Notes: generated from the sequence alone by a model not told the origin. Positions 48,719 through 61,750 are shown, counted from the stretch's first letter. The stretch: 64,000 nucleotides of DNA from Hyaloscypha bicolor E (GCF_002865645.1 NW_020194628.1:806001-870000); one strand, 5' to 3'. Numbers and translations: made by a program.

Positions 48719-51700
48719 GCGAAACAAACTCAAAAGCTTATTGTACTAAGTCAAAACGACCAATCTTGTACTCAAAAGCTAGGAAGGGGTCTTAAAGGTG
48801 AAGGGAGAAAAAAAAAGAGGCTGCTCACTTGAGCAAGCTGTCGAGGCCATTGTGTGTCTGTGCTAAACGAGGGAAGAGATGAAGGAATATCTGACTTCCT
48901 TCTTTTTTTCTTGGTTTTTTCTTAGTTTGTGTGTAGATCTTGCAAGAGCTAGTCGGCGTCCCTTTCACTCTCACGGGCTGATTTCAGCTGGGCACTGAGG
49001 CCTCTGGCTGGCTGGTGGGCTGATGAGCATCACCACTGTGATGCGACGCTGTAGATGCGTGAAGACGACATACTGTTCGAATTGCTGGCATTTGCTGCAT
49101 GTTGCAGAGATGCTGCTTTGGGACGTTTTTCGGCGATTTTGAGCATGCTGAGTGAGTGGCATTGCCTACTCATTGCGTGTTTTCTGGGAACTGTTAGTTA
49201 CGACAAATTGACCGATGAAAGCGACAGAATCAAGGCCTCGACAATTGCGCCATGATAATTTTGTAAAAAGAAGTTTATTTTGATATATAAGGCTTGCGTT
49301 GCAACTTGCTTGAATGGCCTCACTTCTTTCGCTTCAACTTATAAGGATCATGTAAAGGAATGAAATCAAGTTGATTTGCTTGACAACACTGAGAGCTTGA
49401 CATTATAATGATCTATAATCAGATTGCGGAATTGTTTGAGAATAAATTAACGCTCTGAATAGCCCTTACAACACGAAGTATAAAGGAACTAATCGGTAAC
49501 TTTGAGAAAGGGGGGGGTTAGGGGGGGACGATCGCTCACTTAAAAGCAGGCTGTCGAGGTCATGGTCACTTGTGATAATTGCAGGAGGAAGAGGCGTTTA
49601 AGTTACTTTCTAGTTTTTGGGGGGTCTAAGATTCATATTCTTGGGATTTTTTCGTTGTTCGTATTTGTTTCTCGCAGAGGCAAGCGGCTCGCACAGCTGT
49701 AAGTTCATATCGAGTGCGGCTCTCACAGGGGGCGATTTGTCTCTATAGCTAGTGTGAGTTTCAGCAGATACAGTCATATCGAAACGCGCTGTTTACAGAC
49801 CAAAGTGGTCACAATGACCTGCGATTGGTGTTTTGCTGAAAAGTATCCCTACCTGCATTGATATAACGCGGACCCTTTTTCCCGTTTGGCTTCGGCAGCC
49901 TGCAGTTTGCTCTGTCAGGAGGATTCTGAAGGAAGAAGACGTTGGAAGTTGAAAACCCAGCACAAATTATGCCCGGACTGAGGTAGAAAAGAACCTGCAA
50001 TATGTGCATTCTTTTTGGCCTTCTCCCCACTGGTAATGTATAAAGGTAAACAATCAGAAGGGCTGACGTCAACACGGCGGAAAGGGGGCCTCGCTTGTGG
50101 CAATAGCGGCCGGGAAATGATCCTCCGACGAAAAGAGCTGCACCTCGCCCATCAACAACTCTTCTACCACTACCACATCCTCAACGGCATCGAACAGACG
50201 ACCGCAACCAGGAGAGGGAGATTCAACAGACGGCAACGAGTGTCTAATCGGTAGTCAAAATTGGCTTGACAGCACATAAACCACGAACAGGGCTCTCAAA
50301 CGCGTCGCATCGAATAGCTTGGTAGTCGAATCTCCTCCGAATCGAACATCAACTGAATGCGCCGTCACTGCGCGGCAGACTCTCGTGATAAAACATGCGG
50401 GGGACTATCTGAACTCCAAAGTTAAATTGGCAGATTGACGTGGAAATGGTTAACCTAATTATGGGATCCATCGGCGGCCGAACAATTGACCACCGGATAC
50501 ATGATCGTGGGATCTTTGGCAGGTGCTGGAGCAACAATGTGCCCGGATGGACATTCCTTTTTCAGACAGCTTCCCCAAGCTTTTGAATGATATCTAGAAT
50601 TCGGCCTGAAGCTCCACAGCAGAACGTATCAACGTGAGCCTCTATTCGCCATCTTCGAAAGCTTGATGCAGCGTGACAGTGGCGGGGCAAGGGTACCAGC
50701 AACTTCATGGCAAAGATTGACTTTGTGTGTAAGAGATACCCATTACCGAACGGTAGCAGTCTGGCAGATGATATGAGGGATTTTTCAACTCCTCCCAAGC
50801 GGTCAAGGTTCATTTCGCCATAAGCTTGTTCTGAGGGGAAATGTGGAGTTGATACCAGCCGCAGCAGGCGATTGGTGATGCACTGATGAGGGATTTTCTG
50901 CAATCGCACTCGATTGCCGCCGTAACATCTGTCCCACCTGACCCCAGAAGAAGCCATGCCAATATCAAACGCTACAAACCGAAGGAGGCGCAGCTTGAGG
51001 CCAAGGATCAGGGCGGTGGAACAGTAACGTTACGCGCAATTTTGTAAAGCAGTTGAGTCTTTACGTGTCGTAAAATATTTTTTTCGTTACTGCATGTGCG
51101 TTCTTGGGGGGGGGGGGGGGGGGTTGTGCGGGCTATTTAGTGCCTTCCAGGACCACGAAGTACTGATTTCAGGGCTCCGGGTGGCTCTCGGGGTTTTCAG
51201 GCTTTCCAGGCCTTCTTGGCCTCTAAATTGGGGTTTCTAGTATATTTCTGGCTTAGCTCTCCTCTGCTCTTTACTAAAACTGGTTAGTACGCCACATGTC
51301 TATACTCTAAGCTGTAATACCCTCCATGTCACACACGAGCAGTAAACGAACATTTACTTTTTGATTACTGTAAAGTAGCCACTCTACGAATGATTGACCC
51401 CATTTTTCTGGCAGCGACGCAGGAGCAATCACCGAAATTGCATCGTTTTCTGTTCCTGCAAATCGGAGACGAGTTACAATGGACCCCTTGTCGATCAGTA
51501 CCTCCCGCACAGGACTTCGGCCAATCTGGAAAATGTGTAAAGGTGATAAATCTTGCTTATTTCGGCTTGGTATATTCTCCTTTGCTGAGGGATTTATCCC
51601 AACATTCAGCTCGTCATGCATGAGCTGCCTTTGATCGCTATGTCGAACAAAGTGGTGGGCCCATGGAAAATTTCTTAAGCGTTTTGAATTTTAATAAAGA

Positions 51701-51895
51701 CCTTCCCCTTGCGTTGCCAGTTGTTTCGAGTTCATATTTGAAGGAAAGCTGGTACTGTTCTTCGGAGCATCCAGCAGATCTTCGCCCTTCAACCTTCAAC
51801 CTTCAACCTTCATCGCACATCTGTTCGAGCTCATTTAGATCAGAAGCTGTCTTACTCGATTCTGACTCCCACACTGTTGTGTTGCAGTTGTTAAA
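48719..51895. other. 3.2-kb gene-poor interval
   Basis: No reliable gene was found. A minus-strand 131-codon frame (50,562-50,957) and others lack known motifs and may be relics. The interval includes a run of 18 G's at 51,106-51,123 and a shorter G run near 49,510. The last 120 bp hold a CTTCAAC x3 repeat (about 51,787-51,812) and the leader of the ATPase gene. Confidence 0.4.
51106..51123. repeat. G18 homopolymer
   Basis: Eighteen consecutive G's lie in intergenic DNA. Exact length is prone to sequencing error. Confidence 0.9.
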
Positions 51896-54800
51896 ATGGT
51901 AGAATTCAGCGAAGAGAAGCAAAAGGCTTCTCGCATTCAATGGACAGATGCGGATGTTGAGGCAGCCGAAGCAAGGCCACGCGCACCTCTTCACCGTTCG
52001 AACTCGAACATCTCAATCAACAGCGTTCACAGTCGACGCGGTTCTATCGATCCAGCTTCAGCACTTCCAATTCAATATCGAACGGTCTCGTATCAAATTG
52101 CTGAATCGAAGGAAAAGAGCGCTGCGGAAGTCCAGAAAGTTAAGCACTCAGCGGCAAAAGGTACGCAAGACATGACCCATCTTCCAGTCAGCTACTCACA
52201 CGCGCCAGAATTTGGAAATCTAGATTGGCACACCATTGCTCCCAACGAAATATATACTCGACTTTCCACCTCTCCACAACAAGGTCTCTCCACAGAACAG
52301 GCAAAGCGACGACTCACAGAATACGGCAAAAACACACCATCGCCTCCGCCCACTCACTATTTCCAGCAAATATTTGGATATTTCTTCAGAGGTTTCGGGT
52401 CGATCTTGCTTGTGGGTTCCATCCTCGTCTTCGTATCATGGAAGCCTCTCGGCCAGCCGCCGGCCCAGGCAAATCTGGCACTCGCCATCGTTTTACTTGC
52501 GGTTTTCTTCATCCAAGCAGCTTTCAATGCATGGCAAGACTGGTCGTCCTCTCGAGTTATGGCATCCATCACCACAATGCTTCCCGATAGCTGTCTGCTC
52601 TTGCGCGATGGCGCGCCAGTAACCGTCATTGCTAGTGATATCGTTCCTGGAGACTTCCTCTACATCAAGGCAGGAAACAAGCTTCCGGCTGATGTCCGTT
52701 TTATTGATGTATCCTCGGATGCGAAGTTAGACCGATCCATTCTGACTGGTGAGTGGAAAAGAACAATACATTGAGGCGTTCATTAACAAATGCTTAGGTG
52801 AATCCGCACCACTGCCCGGTACGGTTGACAGCACAGATGATAATTATCTCGAGACAAGATGTATCGGTCTCCAGGGCACCCATTGTGTCTCCGGAAGTGG
52901 CATTGGAGTTGTTGTCTCTACTGGCGATTCTACAGTCTTTGGAAAGATTGCAAAGATGACCAACGCGCCCAAAACTGGCATGACTACTCTGGAAAGAGAA
53001 GTTCTCAATTTCGTTATGATTATCTGTTCCATCATGTTGACCATGATCGTTATTGTGATTATTGTGTGGTACGGTTTAATTCCAACGCGTAAACGAAAGA
53101 GTCTGACATGTGTAGGGCCGCTTATCTACGAAAAGTGCACCCAACGTGGATCAATGTTCCAACCTTGATCGTTGATTGTGTATCAGTTGCCATTGCTTTT
53201 ATTCCAGAAGGCCTTCCCATCGCACTGACAGCATCTCTCACCATTACAGCAAACCTCATGCGAAAGAACAAGATTCTCTGTAAGTCATTGAAGACTGTTG
53301 AGACTCTTGGGGCTGTGAGCGTAATTTGTTCTGACAAGACCGGCACCCTCACCAAGGTATGTTGTGCGGCTACAATAAAGACGCGTAGCTAATTCGAACA
53401 GAACAAAATGTACGTCACGGATTGCAGTATTGGCAGGCATAACATGGACCCGCAAGGCGCCAGAGATCAGATGCACCAACACGGACAGCAAGTTGAAAGT
53501 GGAAAGTCCAATGCTGTCTCCCAACTACGATTCATTGCTGGACTTTGCAACTCAGGAGAATTCGATGCCGCCACGATGAAACTTCCTCTCCATGAGCGAA
53601 AGATCAATGGCGATGCTACCGATCAGGCAATTCTTCGGTTTTCGGAATCGCTTGGGCCTGTCTCTGAACTTCGTCAAATGTGGAAGAAGACATTTGAACT
53701 TGCATTTAACAGCAAGAATAAGTATATGGTCAGAACTTTAGAGCTTGTTCAAGAGAAGGGTCTCGAGCTTGCTTTACCCTCAATGGAAGCTAGCTCATTC
53801 CGGCCTCAAGACACGTAAGACCTATTTCAATTCAGAATGATCCAGCTGCTAACATCACGCAGTCTTCTCATGATCAAAGGGGCACCTGACGTTCTGATCA
53901 CTCGATGCACAAAATATACCACCATTGAAGGTGAATCGAAGGTTCTTGATAATGCCACTCGCTCCAAAATCGAAGAGATCAAGAACACTTGGTCCTCTCA
54001 AGGCCGACGTGTAATCTTGCTGGCTCGAAAGACGATCTGCAAAGAACAAATCCGAGCAATGCCAGCCTCTAGCCAATTTGAAGACGAAGTTCTCCATCAC
54101 GCCAGAGAGGGGCTCACTCTTGTTGGCATTGTTGGTATCGTCGATCCTCCTCGTGATGAGATTCCATCTGTGGTCAAAATCTTGCGCGGAGCAGGCATTC
54201 GAATCTTCATGGTACGTTCTATCCTCATAAGCCATCAACTGCTCTGACCTTCCGCTAGGTCACAGGAGATTTTGCTTTGACAGCACAAGCTATTGCAACT
54301 GAATGTGGCATCATTACGAACCCACCCCATCTCGTCAAGGACATCTCGGCCCTTTCTCGAGACGACGCATACTCGATCTCCGATTCCGATCCCGAGAAAA
54401 AAGCTATAGAAGCATCACCCGATAGGCAGAAAACCTCTATCGTCTTGAGTGGTCATGAGATGATAACTCTAAATGAATACCAGTGGGAACAGCTCTGCAG
54501 ATACGATGAAATAGTCTTTGCTCGGACAACGCCGGAACAGAAACTCCGCATTGTTCGCGAATTCCAGAGCAGAGATGAAATCGTCGGTATGACTGGAGAT
54601 GGCGTCAATGATGCTCCTTCGCTCAAGGCCGCTGATATCGGTATCGCTCTTGGGAGTGGATCAGACATTGCTATCGAAGCTGCAGATATGGTTCTCTTGG
54701 AGTCCTTCAGTGCTGTTGTCGAGGCTGTGCAGTACGGCAGAGTCGTCTTCGACAACTTGAAGAAGACGATCGCATACCTCCTTCCAGCGGGATCTTTCTC

Positions 54801-55631
54801 GGAATTCTGGCCAGTGTTCACCAATGTGATTTTCGGCCTTCCTCAAGTCCTTTCATCTTTCTTGATGATTATCATATGTTGCTTCACCGACTGTGCAGCT
54901 GCGACGGTCCTCGCATATGAAGCTCCAGAGGCTGATGTTCTGCTCCGCCGTCCTCGCAAACCAAAGGTTGACAGACTAGTCGACTGGCAATTGATGTTGC
55001 AATCTTACGGCTTCATTGGTGTCATCGAAACTCTCACATCTTTTGCTATGTCTTACTGGTATCTTCAGCGTTCCGGCATACCGTTCAACGATCTTTGGTT
55101 CCGTTACGGAAGTCTGCCAGATACGATAGACCAAGACTACGCAAATGCAAGACTCGCGGAAGCATCCAGTATCTACTTCGTCAATCTGGTTGTCATGTAA
55201 GTACCTCCCTTCATTCTTTTCTTCCCATCGATCTCCCTTTCGTCCCACCGTTCTTTCTTTAAGCCCATTACTTTCCCTTTTCTCGGATATATATATCCAT
55301 TTCCTCATCTCCGAAACTAAAAACTCCTAGGCAATGGTTCAACCTAATGTGCCTCCGCACCCGCCGTCTCTCCATTTTCCAACACCCGCCCGCCTTCAAC
55401 AAAGCCACTCAAAACCTCTACCTCTTCCCGGCCATTGCATTCGCGCTCGTAATGGCGATCTTCTGGCTATATATCCCGCAATTGCAGAATGTGCTTAGTA
55501 CGAGTAGCGTTCCTGCTGAACATTTCTTTTTGCCGGCTGCATTTGGGTTGGGTATTCTGTTTTTAGATGAGGGGAGAAAGTATGCTGTTAGGAGGTGGCC
55601 TGAGGGTGTGTTGGCTAGGTGTGCCTGGTAG
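51896..55631 (+). CDS. Type IIC (Na+/K+-ATPase alpha-like) P-type ATPase
   Basis: Seven exons (51,896-52,748; 52,798-53,068; 53,116-53,356; 53,402-53,814; 53,863-54,211; 54,259-55,196; 55,331-55,631) join in phase to 1,121 aa. The introns are 45-49 bp except the last, 134 bp. A roughly 100-residue polar N-terminus precedes the pump core. Motifs present are TGES (284-287, actuator), PEGLP in M4 (405-409), DKTGT with phosphorylated Asp448, KGAPD (598-602, nucleotide site) and TGDGVND (821-827). M5-M6 read LLPAGSFSEFW and CCFTDCAAATVLAYE, and the C-terminal M7-M10 region is complete. It should be an integral membrane pump exporting or exchanging monovalent cations, related to animal Na,K-ATPase alpha and fungal ACU-type pumps. 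No beta subunit is nearby. Relative to the animal pump, one M6 cation ligand appears to be Cys (see findings). Confidence 0.88.
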
Positions 55632-56839
55632 GCGGGTGGAGAGGTGTGTAGTATTATCTTATAACTACATTTGTTCTATCAAGTTTCACTGTGTTTCGGG
55701 ACATGAGCTGGGAGTAATGTGTTGTTAATAATTGCGATGGGAGAATATTGAAGGATAGTGCCTCTAAGAGTTAGTGGCCATCTTCGATTAGGTTATTGTA
55801 GAGGTCTTGTGTTAAGGCTTCGTCGACTGGGAAGAGCGGGAGGGTTTCCTTCATGGCTATTAGTTGGGTGGAATCCTGGAACTATTTTACAGGGTCCACG
55901 CAGTGTTCTTGATCTGCTCCAGTAAGGCCTTTTTGATCAGCAGTCCCGTTGTTGGTGCGTTTTATACAGGTTCTGTTCAGGAATGGTGAGGAGGACGAAA
56001 ATTCGGCTTTGAATGAAATTGGAATTTTTAGGTGGTGTGAGAGGAAATATAAGTAAATCTGCCAAGATGAAAGGAATGATATATCAAAGTTATTTCATTT
56101 CCTAGTGATTGGAGTTTTGGTGTCCTTTGATAGTTGAAAGATATAACCATGTAGAATGATGTCTGTCAAAGAGTGTTTACATAGGCAAATACACCAGCTG
56201 AAAGTTGAGAGATGGGTAAACTACGAAGAAACTCACGTTCAAGCCGGTCTTTGCGCCTGTGCTATGAATGGAACGCCTTTTCATTTAATGTTATTTGGCT
56301 TTTTATTGTTCAGGACGTAGTTACTCAAATCGCTGAGATATTCCTCTGAGCACTACGCACGATATGTCATAGTTTGTTCCGTGTATTCGAAGCTATGAAA
56401 CCTCTTCTCAGGTATTCGTCCGTCTCAATTTTCAAGTATTGTATTTGTCGGGGTTGATAAGTTTTCAGTGGCCAATTGCCCTAGCTTGAAAGCGTTCTCT
56501 CTCGCGACGATAGAACTCCTTTCCCGCCGCCTCAAATTCCTTCAATGACCTTTCTACATTCTCCATCCGTTGGTGGGCCTTCTCCACCTTATTTTTACCT
56601 TCTTGTTCGGGTTTCCTTCTCTCCACTGCCTGTGCTACAAAACCATAACAAGGATCCTGCATTTAATGTGAGGTCGGCGGGAAGATTGTCGATGCCCCAA
56701 ATGAGGAGCCTGGGTAATAGAGGTCTGGTGTTGGTTCATTTGTGGTTGATTTGTGGTAATGGAACGCTGCTGGCGATCGTGATTGAGGGAGCCGATGTTT
56801 GATGATGATTCCATAGAGGATAGTGAAGATGGACGGTAC
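55632..56839. other. Intergenic between ATPase and regulator pseudogene
   Basis: It holds the ATPase 3' region. The minus-strand fragment at 56,465-56,662 (charged, coiled-coil-like, ERRKPEQEGKNKVEKAHQRM) could be decayed C-terminal sequence of the regulator pseudogene but cannot be tied to it. Confidence 0.4.
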
Positions 56840-58188
56840 CGCCTCAATCCGAAAGACACTGGGTAAAATGAAGTCGTGTTTGACGTTTCTTTTCGCGGTG
56901 AGGGCGGGTATGGAACCAAAATTTCCTGGGGAGATAATCCTCGGGTGTGAGGGTACTGGTAGAGGAGAGACCAAATTTGTAACCCTTTGGAAATACTTCT
57001 GTCGGTTCCGAAATCCAGCGCGCTGAGGTAGGAAGTAAGTGTAGTAGGGGGTCACTTTGTGTCGAGATCTCCAACGCGTGGCGTAGAGCCTCGTCCCTCT
57101 TTGTCAATTGGGTTTGGTACAATCCGTTCACGCTCCCTTTCGTCTTAACAGGTTGCAACATAGCGATTGTCATCCCAATGAAGGATTTATCCCGAAAATT
57201 TTGTCTTGGATTTAGATATAATGGAGCCAGCGCTTCCTTGAATGAGGCGCGATTGCATCCAACAGCAGGCCAACTATTCTCTTTACAACTTGTGGTACGC
57301 GCAGGGCATCTCCAAGACGGATTATCGGGACTGCACTGGTAGAAATTAGAGTAGAATTTGCAGCGCCAACACCCTCTCACGGTCTTGACTGCTTTCATCG
57401 CAGCTCGAGCGGCGGTATCTAGAGGGCCACCTCTGCCTGGTGTTGCTAGACTGCTAGGACGAGGTGATCCGGAATCGAAAGTGATTTCTTGGTAACTCGA
57501 GCTTGCGGGACTGTGGACGCTCTATCTCCTGCCAAATCTACCCTCAACAACTTCCGTCCATGCGTAACATGTGGACCACTTGGTAAGATTGGTAGGGTAT
57601 GCTCTCCCTGGCTGCTCTGAATGCGATCATGCAGCGACATTTGGGATTTCTCAGGTGCCATGTGTACCTCTATTCGCTCCTCGGCCGAGACATCCGGGCG
57701 ATTGGTCTGGATACAATTGTGTTCTATCTCGAGGGGTACCTGCAAATCTGGCCAGAGGATGTGATCGTCCTATAGCCCATGCTCGTCCACCTGGGGTAGA
57801 TTCAAGCTCCCCAGGTCCTCATTTCTGATATCAAGATCATTCCCGGCCACTCCCATATCCGGGAACAGATGGAAGTCAAAGAAATCAAGTCCGCCCAGTT
57901 CAGAAGCGACATCCGGAGCAGCGACTACCGCTTTTACAACTCTAGCCGTTCTGGTCGCAATGGAGTAAAATCTTACTCATAATCGAATCCAAAAGAATGA
58001 CCCCAGGTTTGGATGGCTCGCTGCTGCAATGGATCAGAGCCTTGGAATAGGGGCACATGATTGTGATATCGAATGCTGTCAGGTTCGACCGTTGACAACG
58101 ATGGATTCGGTGCTGCCTCATGTACGAAAGTACTGCGAAAGGAGATTTTGAAATTATTGACAAAACCACTCACTGAATCACGATTCAA
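56840..58188 (-). pseudogene. Zn2Cys6-like transcriptional regulator, decayed
   Basis: Minus-strand pieces in several frames make up a fungal regulator with a variant zinc cluster. From the N-terminus I see an open piece from 58,188 (ending WGHSFGFDYE then a stop), then ASELGGLDFFDFHLFPD near 57,880 and LGSLNLPQVDEHGL followed by a TAG near 57,775. An open frame to about 57,480 follows, then after a frame change TPGRGGPLDTAARAAMKAVK and the cluster CWRCKF...QC...CP....C....VGC near 57,250-57,370. The cluster spacing is longer than the canonical C-x2-C-x6-C. Downstream the frame stays open to 56,844. At least two stops and two frame changes indicate loss of function. Confidence 0.55.
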
Positions 58189-58621
58189 AGATTTTGTAAA
58201 GCTGTTGGAGTTGCATGTTGTTTATGCAGAGAAATTTGTGAGTTGCGCCCAGATTTGACGGTGGTCGACCGCCTAAGGATTGATTCAGGCCAATAGAAAC
58301 CACAATCTGCTGGACCGCCCTAATTCGGTTAGCTGGTCAGGCTACCTCATTTTAAATGCCCTCTCGTCAGACCTTTAAATATTCTTCGTACATGCTTGTC
58401 GTCTTCTACTAATGAGATGCTCAACATTCGAAAAATATCAATAACTCTCTCTCTTCACAGAACTATGGACAGGGCTTCAAGCCATCCAGTCGTTGCTGAA
58501 GAAAGAGCAGTCCATCCATCGCGAATTATCGTCAATCAAGGACCACAGTGAATTGTTACAAAGACATCCTGAGCCTCTATCCATTGCCTGTACCCACGGC
58601 CAGAATCTCCGAACAGGCCCT
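58189..58621. promoter_or_regulatory. Divergent upstream region
   Basis: The decayed regulator and the intact carboxylesterase are head to head across this 433-bp interval. It presumably holds the esterase promoter. The frame of the esterase stays open upstream to 58,493 without a signal-like start. Confidence 0.4.
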
Positions 58622-60532
58622 ATGACGTCGCTCTTCCCATCTCTCAACCTCACCATGTCGATACAGCGACTGCTGGCCGCTGGGTTGGCTGCAAGCTTCC
58701 CATTCAGCTCAAATACTACAACAAATCCGGCTCCTGTTGTCAATGTGCTCAACGGAAGCTATACGGGAGTCCATAATGAGTTCTACAACCAGGATTTGTT
58801 TCTCGGTATTCCGTATGCGCAGCCACCTGTTGGCGATCTGAGATTTCGTGCGCCATTTTCCTTGAACAGTACTTGGAACGGAACCAGAGCCGCGATGAAA
58901 TACAGTGATATTGTAAGCCAAAAGCCACAACTGACGAGTAAATTGCTAACAGTTCTCAGTGCGTGGGTTACGGGGTAAGCCACGTTCGAGAGCAGGAAGG
59001 GTTCAGTGCTGATGCATGAAAGCCTGATTCGAATCACTTTACATCTTCTGAAGACTGCTTGACGCTCAACATCATCAAGCCAGCAATGGAGATTGACGAG
59101 CCTCTTCCAATAGTTGTATGGATCCACGGGTCTGCCCTCTTTCCCATCTTGTTCCTCAAAAATATCCTTCACTGACTTCATCAGAGGTGGACTCGTCCAA
59201 GGTTCAAGCGCAGACCCCCGGTACAACCTCTCATATCTAATTCGCCAGTCCGTCCTCGCCTCCAAGCCCATCATCGGCATCTCCATCAACTACCGTCTCT
59301 CCGCCTTCGGCTTCCTGTGGAGCCAAGAAGTTAAAGCCCACGGAACCGGCAACCTCGGCCTCCGGGATCAACGTCTCGCACTCCATTGGATTCAAGAGAA
59401 CATCTCTGCCTTCAGCGGTGATCCAAGGAAGGTGACGCTGTGGGGTGAAAGTTCAGGCGGCTATTCTGCTGGGAAGCAGATTCTTGCGTATGGAGGGAGA
59501 AATGATGGGTTGTTCAGAGGCACGATTATGGAGTCTGGATTTCTGGGGGAGAATTGGCCGTATGGGAAGGGTGATGCAGATGAGTATAATGAGGCGGTGT
59601 ACCAGGAACTGATCGCCCGGACTGGGTGTGTGGGAGAGACGAGTCCGTTGGAATGTCTTCGGGCTCTGCCGCTTGAAGTGTTGAATCAAGTGCAGAACAG
59701 TTCTGCGACTGAGATTTTCGGCCCTTGGGTTGTTGCTGTAGATGGCGACTTTGTGCATGAGTTGGGTAGTCTGGCTATGAAGAACGGTCGTTTCGTTAAG
59801 GTTCCTATCTTGTTGGGTACGAATACGGATGAGGGGACTGAAGCAGCACCTAAGAAAGGCATCGACACCGATGCCGATTTTGAGACTGCCGTTTCGCTTG
59901 CCAGGATAGATAACGATACAGTCACGAAGATCACGCACCTGTACCCGAATATCGACGCTGTCGGCATCCCAAAGAGCTACAAGCCTCCTCCCGAGATTCC
60001 AGGACTTGGCAAGCAGCACAAGCGCAGCGCAGCTTTCTTCGGTGACGCAGTGGAACATGCACCGAGACGTTTGACCAGCATCTCTTGGTCAACCCATAAT
60101 CAGAAAGCATACAGCTTCAGATGGAATATCATCCCTGCCGGCGCGCCGGACTATATGGGTTCAACTCATTTTGCTGAGATCCCCTGGGTCTTCGGGAACC
60201 TTGACGGCGCGGGGTATGAGGCGAATCCATTCGGTGACTCTCAGAGATACAGAGAGGTGGCGAGATTGATGAATTGGATGTGGATTTCTTTTGTCGTGGA
60301 TCAAGATCCGAATGTGCATGGAAGTGAGTTGCGCTGTTCCTGCAGGTGAATGAACGCTGATCAGATTACAGTTGAGGGAGTACCGCTCTGGCCGGCTTAT
60401 GATGCTGCATCGGGCGTGGGGCAGAATTTTGCCTTTGAAGGCAATGAGTCTCATCATGTCGAGAGAGATGACTGGAGGGTTGAGGGAATGGCCTTTATTA
60501 TGGACAGAGCAGCAAGTGAATGGAAGTTTTGA
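58622..60532 (+). CDS. Secreted type-B carboxylesterase/lipase
   Basis: Five exons (58,622-58,912; 58,960-58,974; 59,023-59,129; 59,185-60,323; 60,372-60,532) give 570 aa. Exon 2 is a 15-bp micro-exon (CVGYG) between introns of 47 and 48 bp; all introns are GT-AG. A hydrophobic N-terminus (SIQRLLAAGLAASFPF) suggests secretion; starts at 58,622 or 58,655 are both possible. Family signatures are FLGIPYAQPPVGDLRF, SEDCLTLNI, the oxyanion hole HGGG (created across a splice, about 137-140), and nucleophile GESSGG with Ser227. The acidic residue is in NTDEGTE and the His in GSTHFAEIPWVFGN. Length and motif order fit fungal carboxylesterases acting on carboxylic esters or lipids outside the cell. 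No disabling change was seen. Confidence 0.9.
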
Positions 60533-60860
60533 GACTATACATCTAATATCTTCAATCATCTAGGATTTTCTGTTTGAAATAGCCGCAACGCCATGATCAG
60601 CCCCATTCTCTACGCCCACATCAGCATCAAACTCAAACTCGCAGCCTGCAACCAGTGCCAAAAATATCTCACTACGGCCGTCCTTCCACACCCAACTTTT
60701 GCCAGCGCTGGACTAGGAAAAGTGGCTCGTGTCGGTCCGAACTGTCTCGGGACAGTCCATTCCACAGCCCGACTGTCCCCAATTCTACTGATAAGCTAGG
60801 CGGCGAAGCGTGTTTCAGCGCTCTGACAGCTTCCCCGCAGTTCTCATTAATAATATAACG
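60533..60860. other. Downstream of esterase, edge of repeat block
   Basis: Normal composition and no gene recognised. AT-rich sequence begins at about 60,850. Confidence 0.5.
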
Positions 60861-61613
60861 TCTTGACTTAATATATAGTAATTTTAGTAGTATTCGAGGC
60901 CAACTTTATATTGGCCCGATATACTATAGTTAGGAGTTATTAAATATAGAAATATATTACTATTTAGAGATTTATTAATATATTATTATATATTTATAAC
61001 TTAATATATATTAATTTTTAATATAGAATTAGTTATTTATATATTATTATAATATTAATTTTATTATATATACTAATATTTAAAGGTTTAATAATAAATA
61101 TAGCTAATAATAGAAAAGAGAAATAATTAGCTATTATATATATTTATTAGTACTTAATTATATTATAATTATTATTAAAAATTACTTATTATTATATTAT
61201 AAATAGCTAAAATCTTTCTAATTTATTTTTTATTTTTATATATTTCTAATTATTAAAAATAATAATATATTTCTAATTAATTAAATAAATTACTATTATA
61301 ATTAAAGCTATTTTTATTATAAATTAATAATAATCTAAAAATAATATTATTATTTCTAGCTTTAATATAGCTTTCTAATATTTCTAGAATTAGATCTTTA
61401 TTTAGAAATTTACTTTTATTATTATATATTATAATAAGAAAAGAATTTAATAGAATTATTTATTTTATAAATAAAAACTTGAAATAATTATTAAATTAAG
61501 AAATTTAATTAATAATATATAAATATATCTATTCGAATAATTAATTATTTTATTTATTATTATATTAATAAATAAAAAAATAAAGAAATTAGAAATTCTT
61601 TTATTATAATAAA

Positions 61614-61730
61614 TATTAATTTACTAGTAATATATAATATTATTATATAATTATATTTTATTACTTATATTTTATATTTCGAATTCTATAATTATATATA
61701 TAACTATTTAAAAAAATAGCTATACTAATA
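61614..61730 (+). repeat. Internally deleted solo LTR, TSD ATAAA
   Basis: This 117-bp copy keeps the left end (TATTAATTTACTAGTAATA) and the right end (..ATAGCTATACTAATA) of the copia LTR but lacks the central part. It is flanked by ATAAA at 61,609-61,613 and 61,731-61,735, so the ends are the true insertion ends and the deletion is internal. Confidence 0.8.
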
Positions 61731-61750
61731 ATAAATATTTTAAATATAAT

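Noticed and set aside
50562..50957. 131-codon minus-strand frame
   Set aside because: Long enough to notice, but no family motif and no convincing neighbouring exon.
59453..60058. 201-codon minus-strand frame
   Set aside because: It is antisense to exon 4 of the carboxylesterase.
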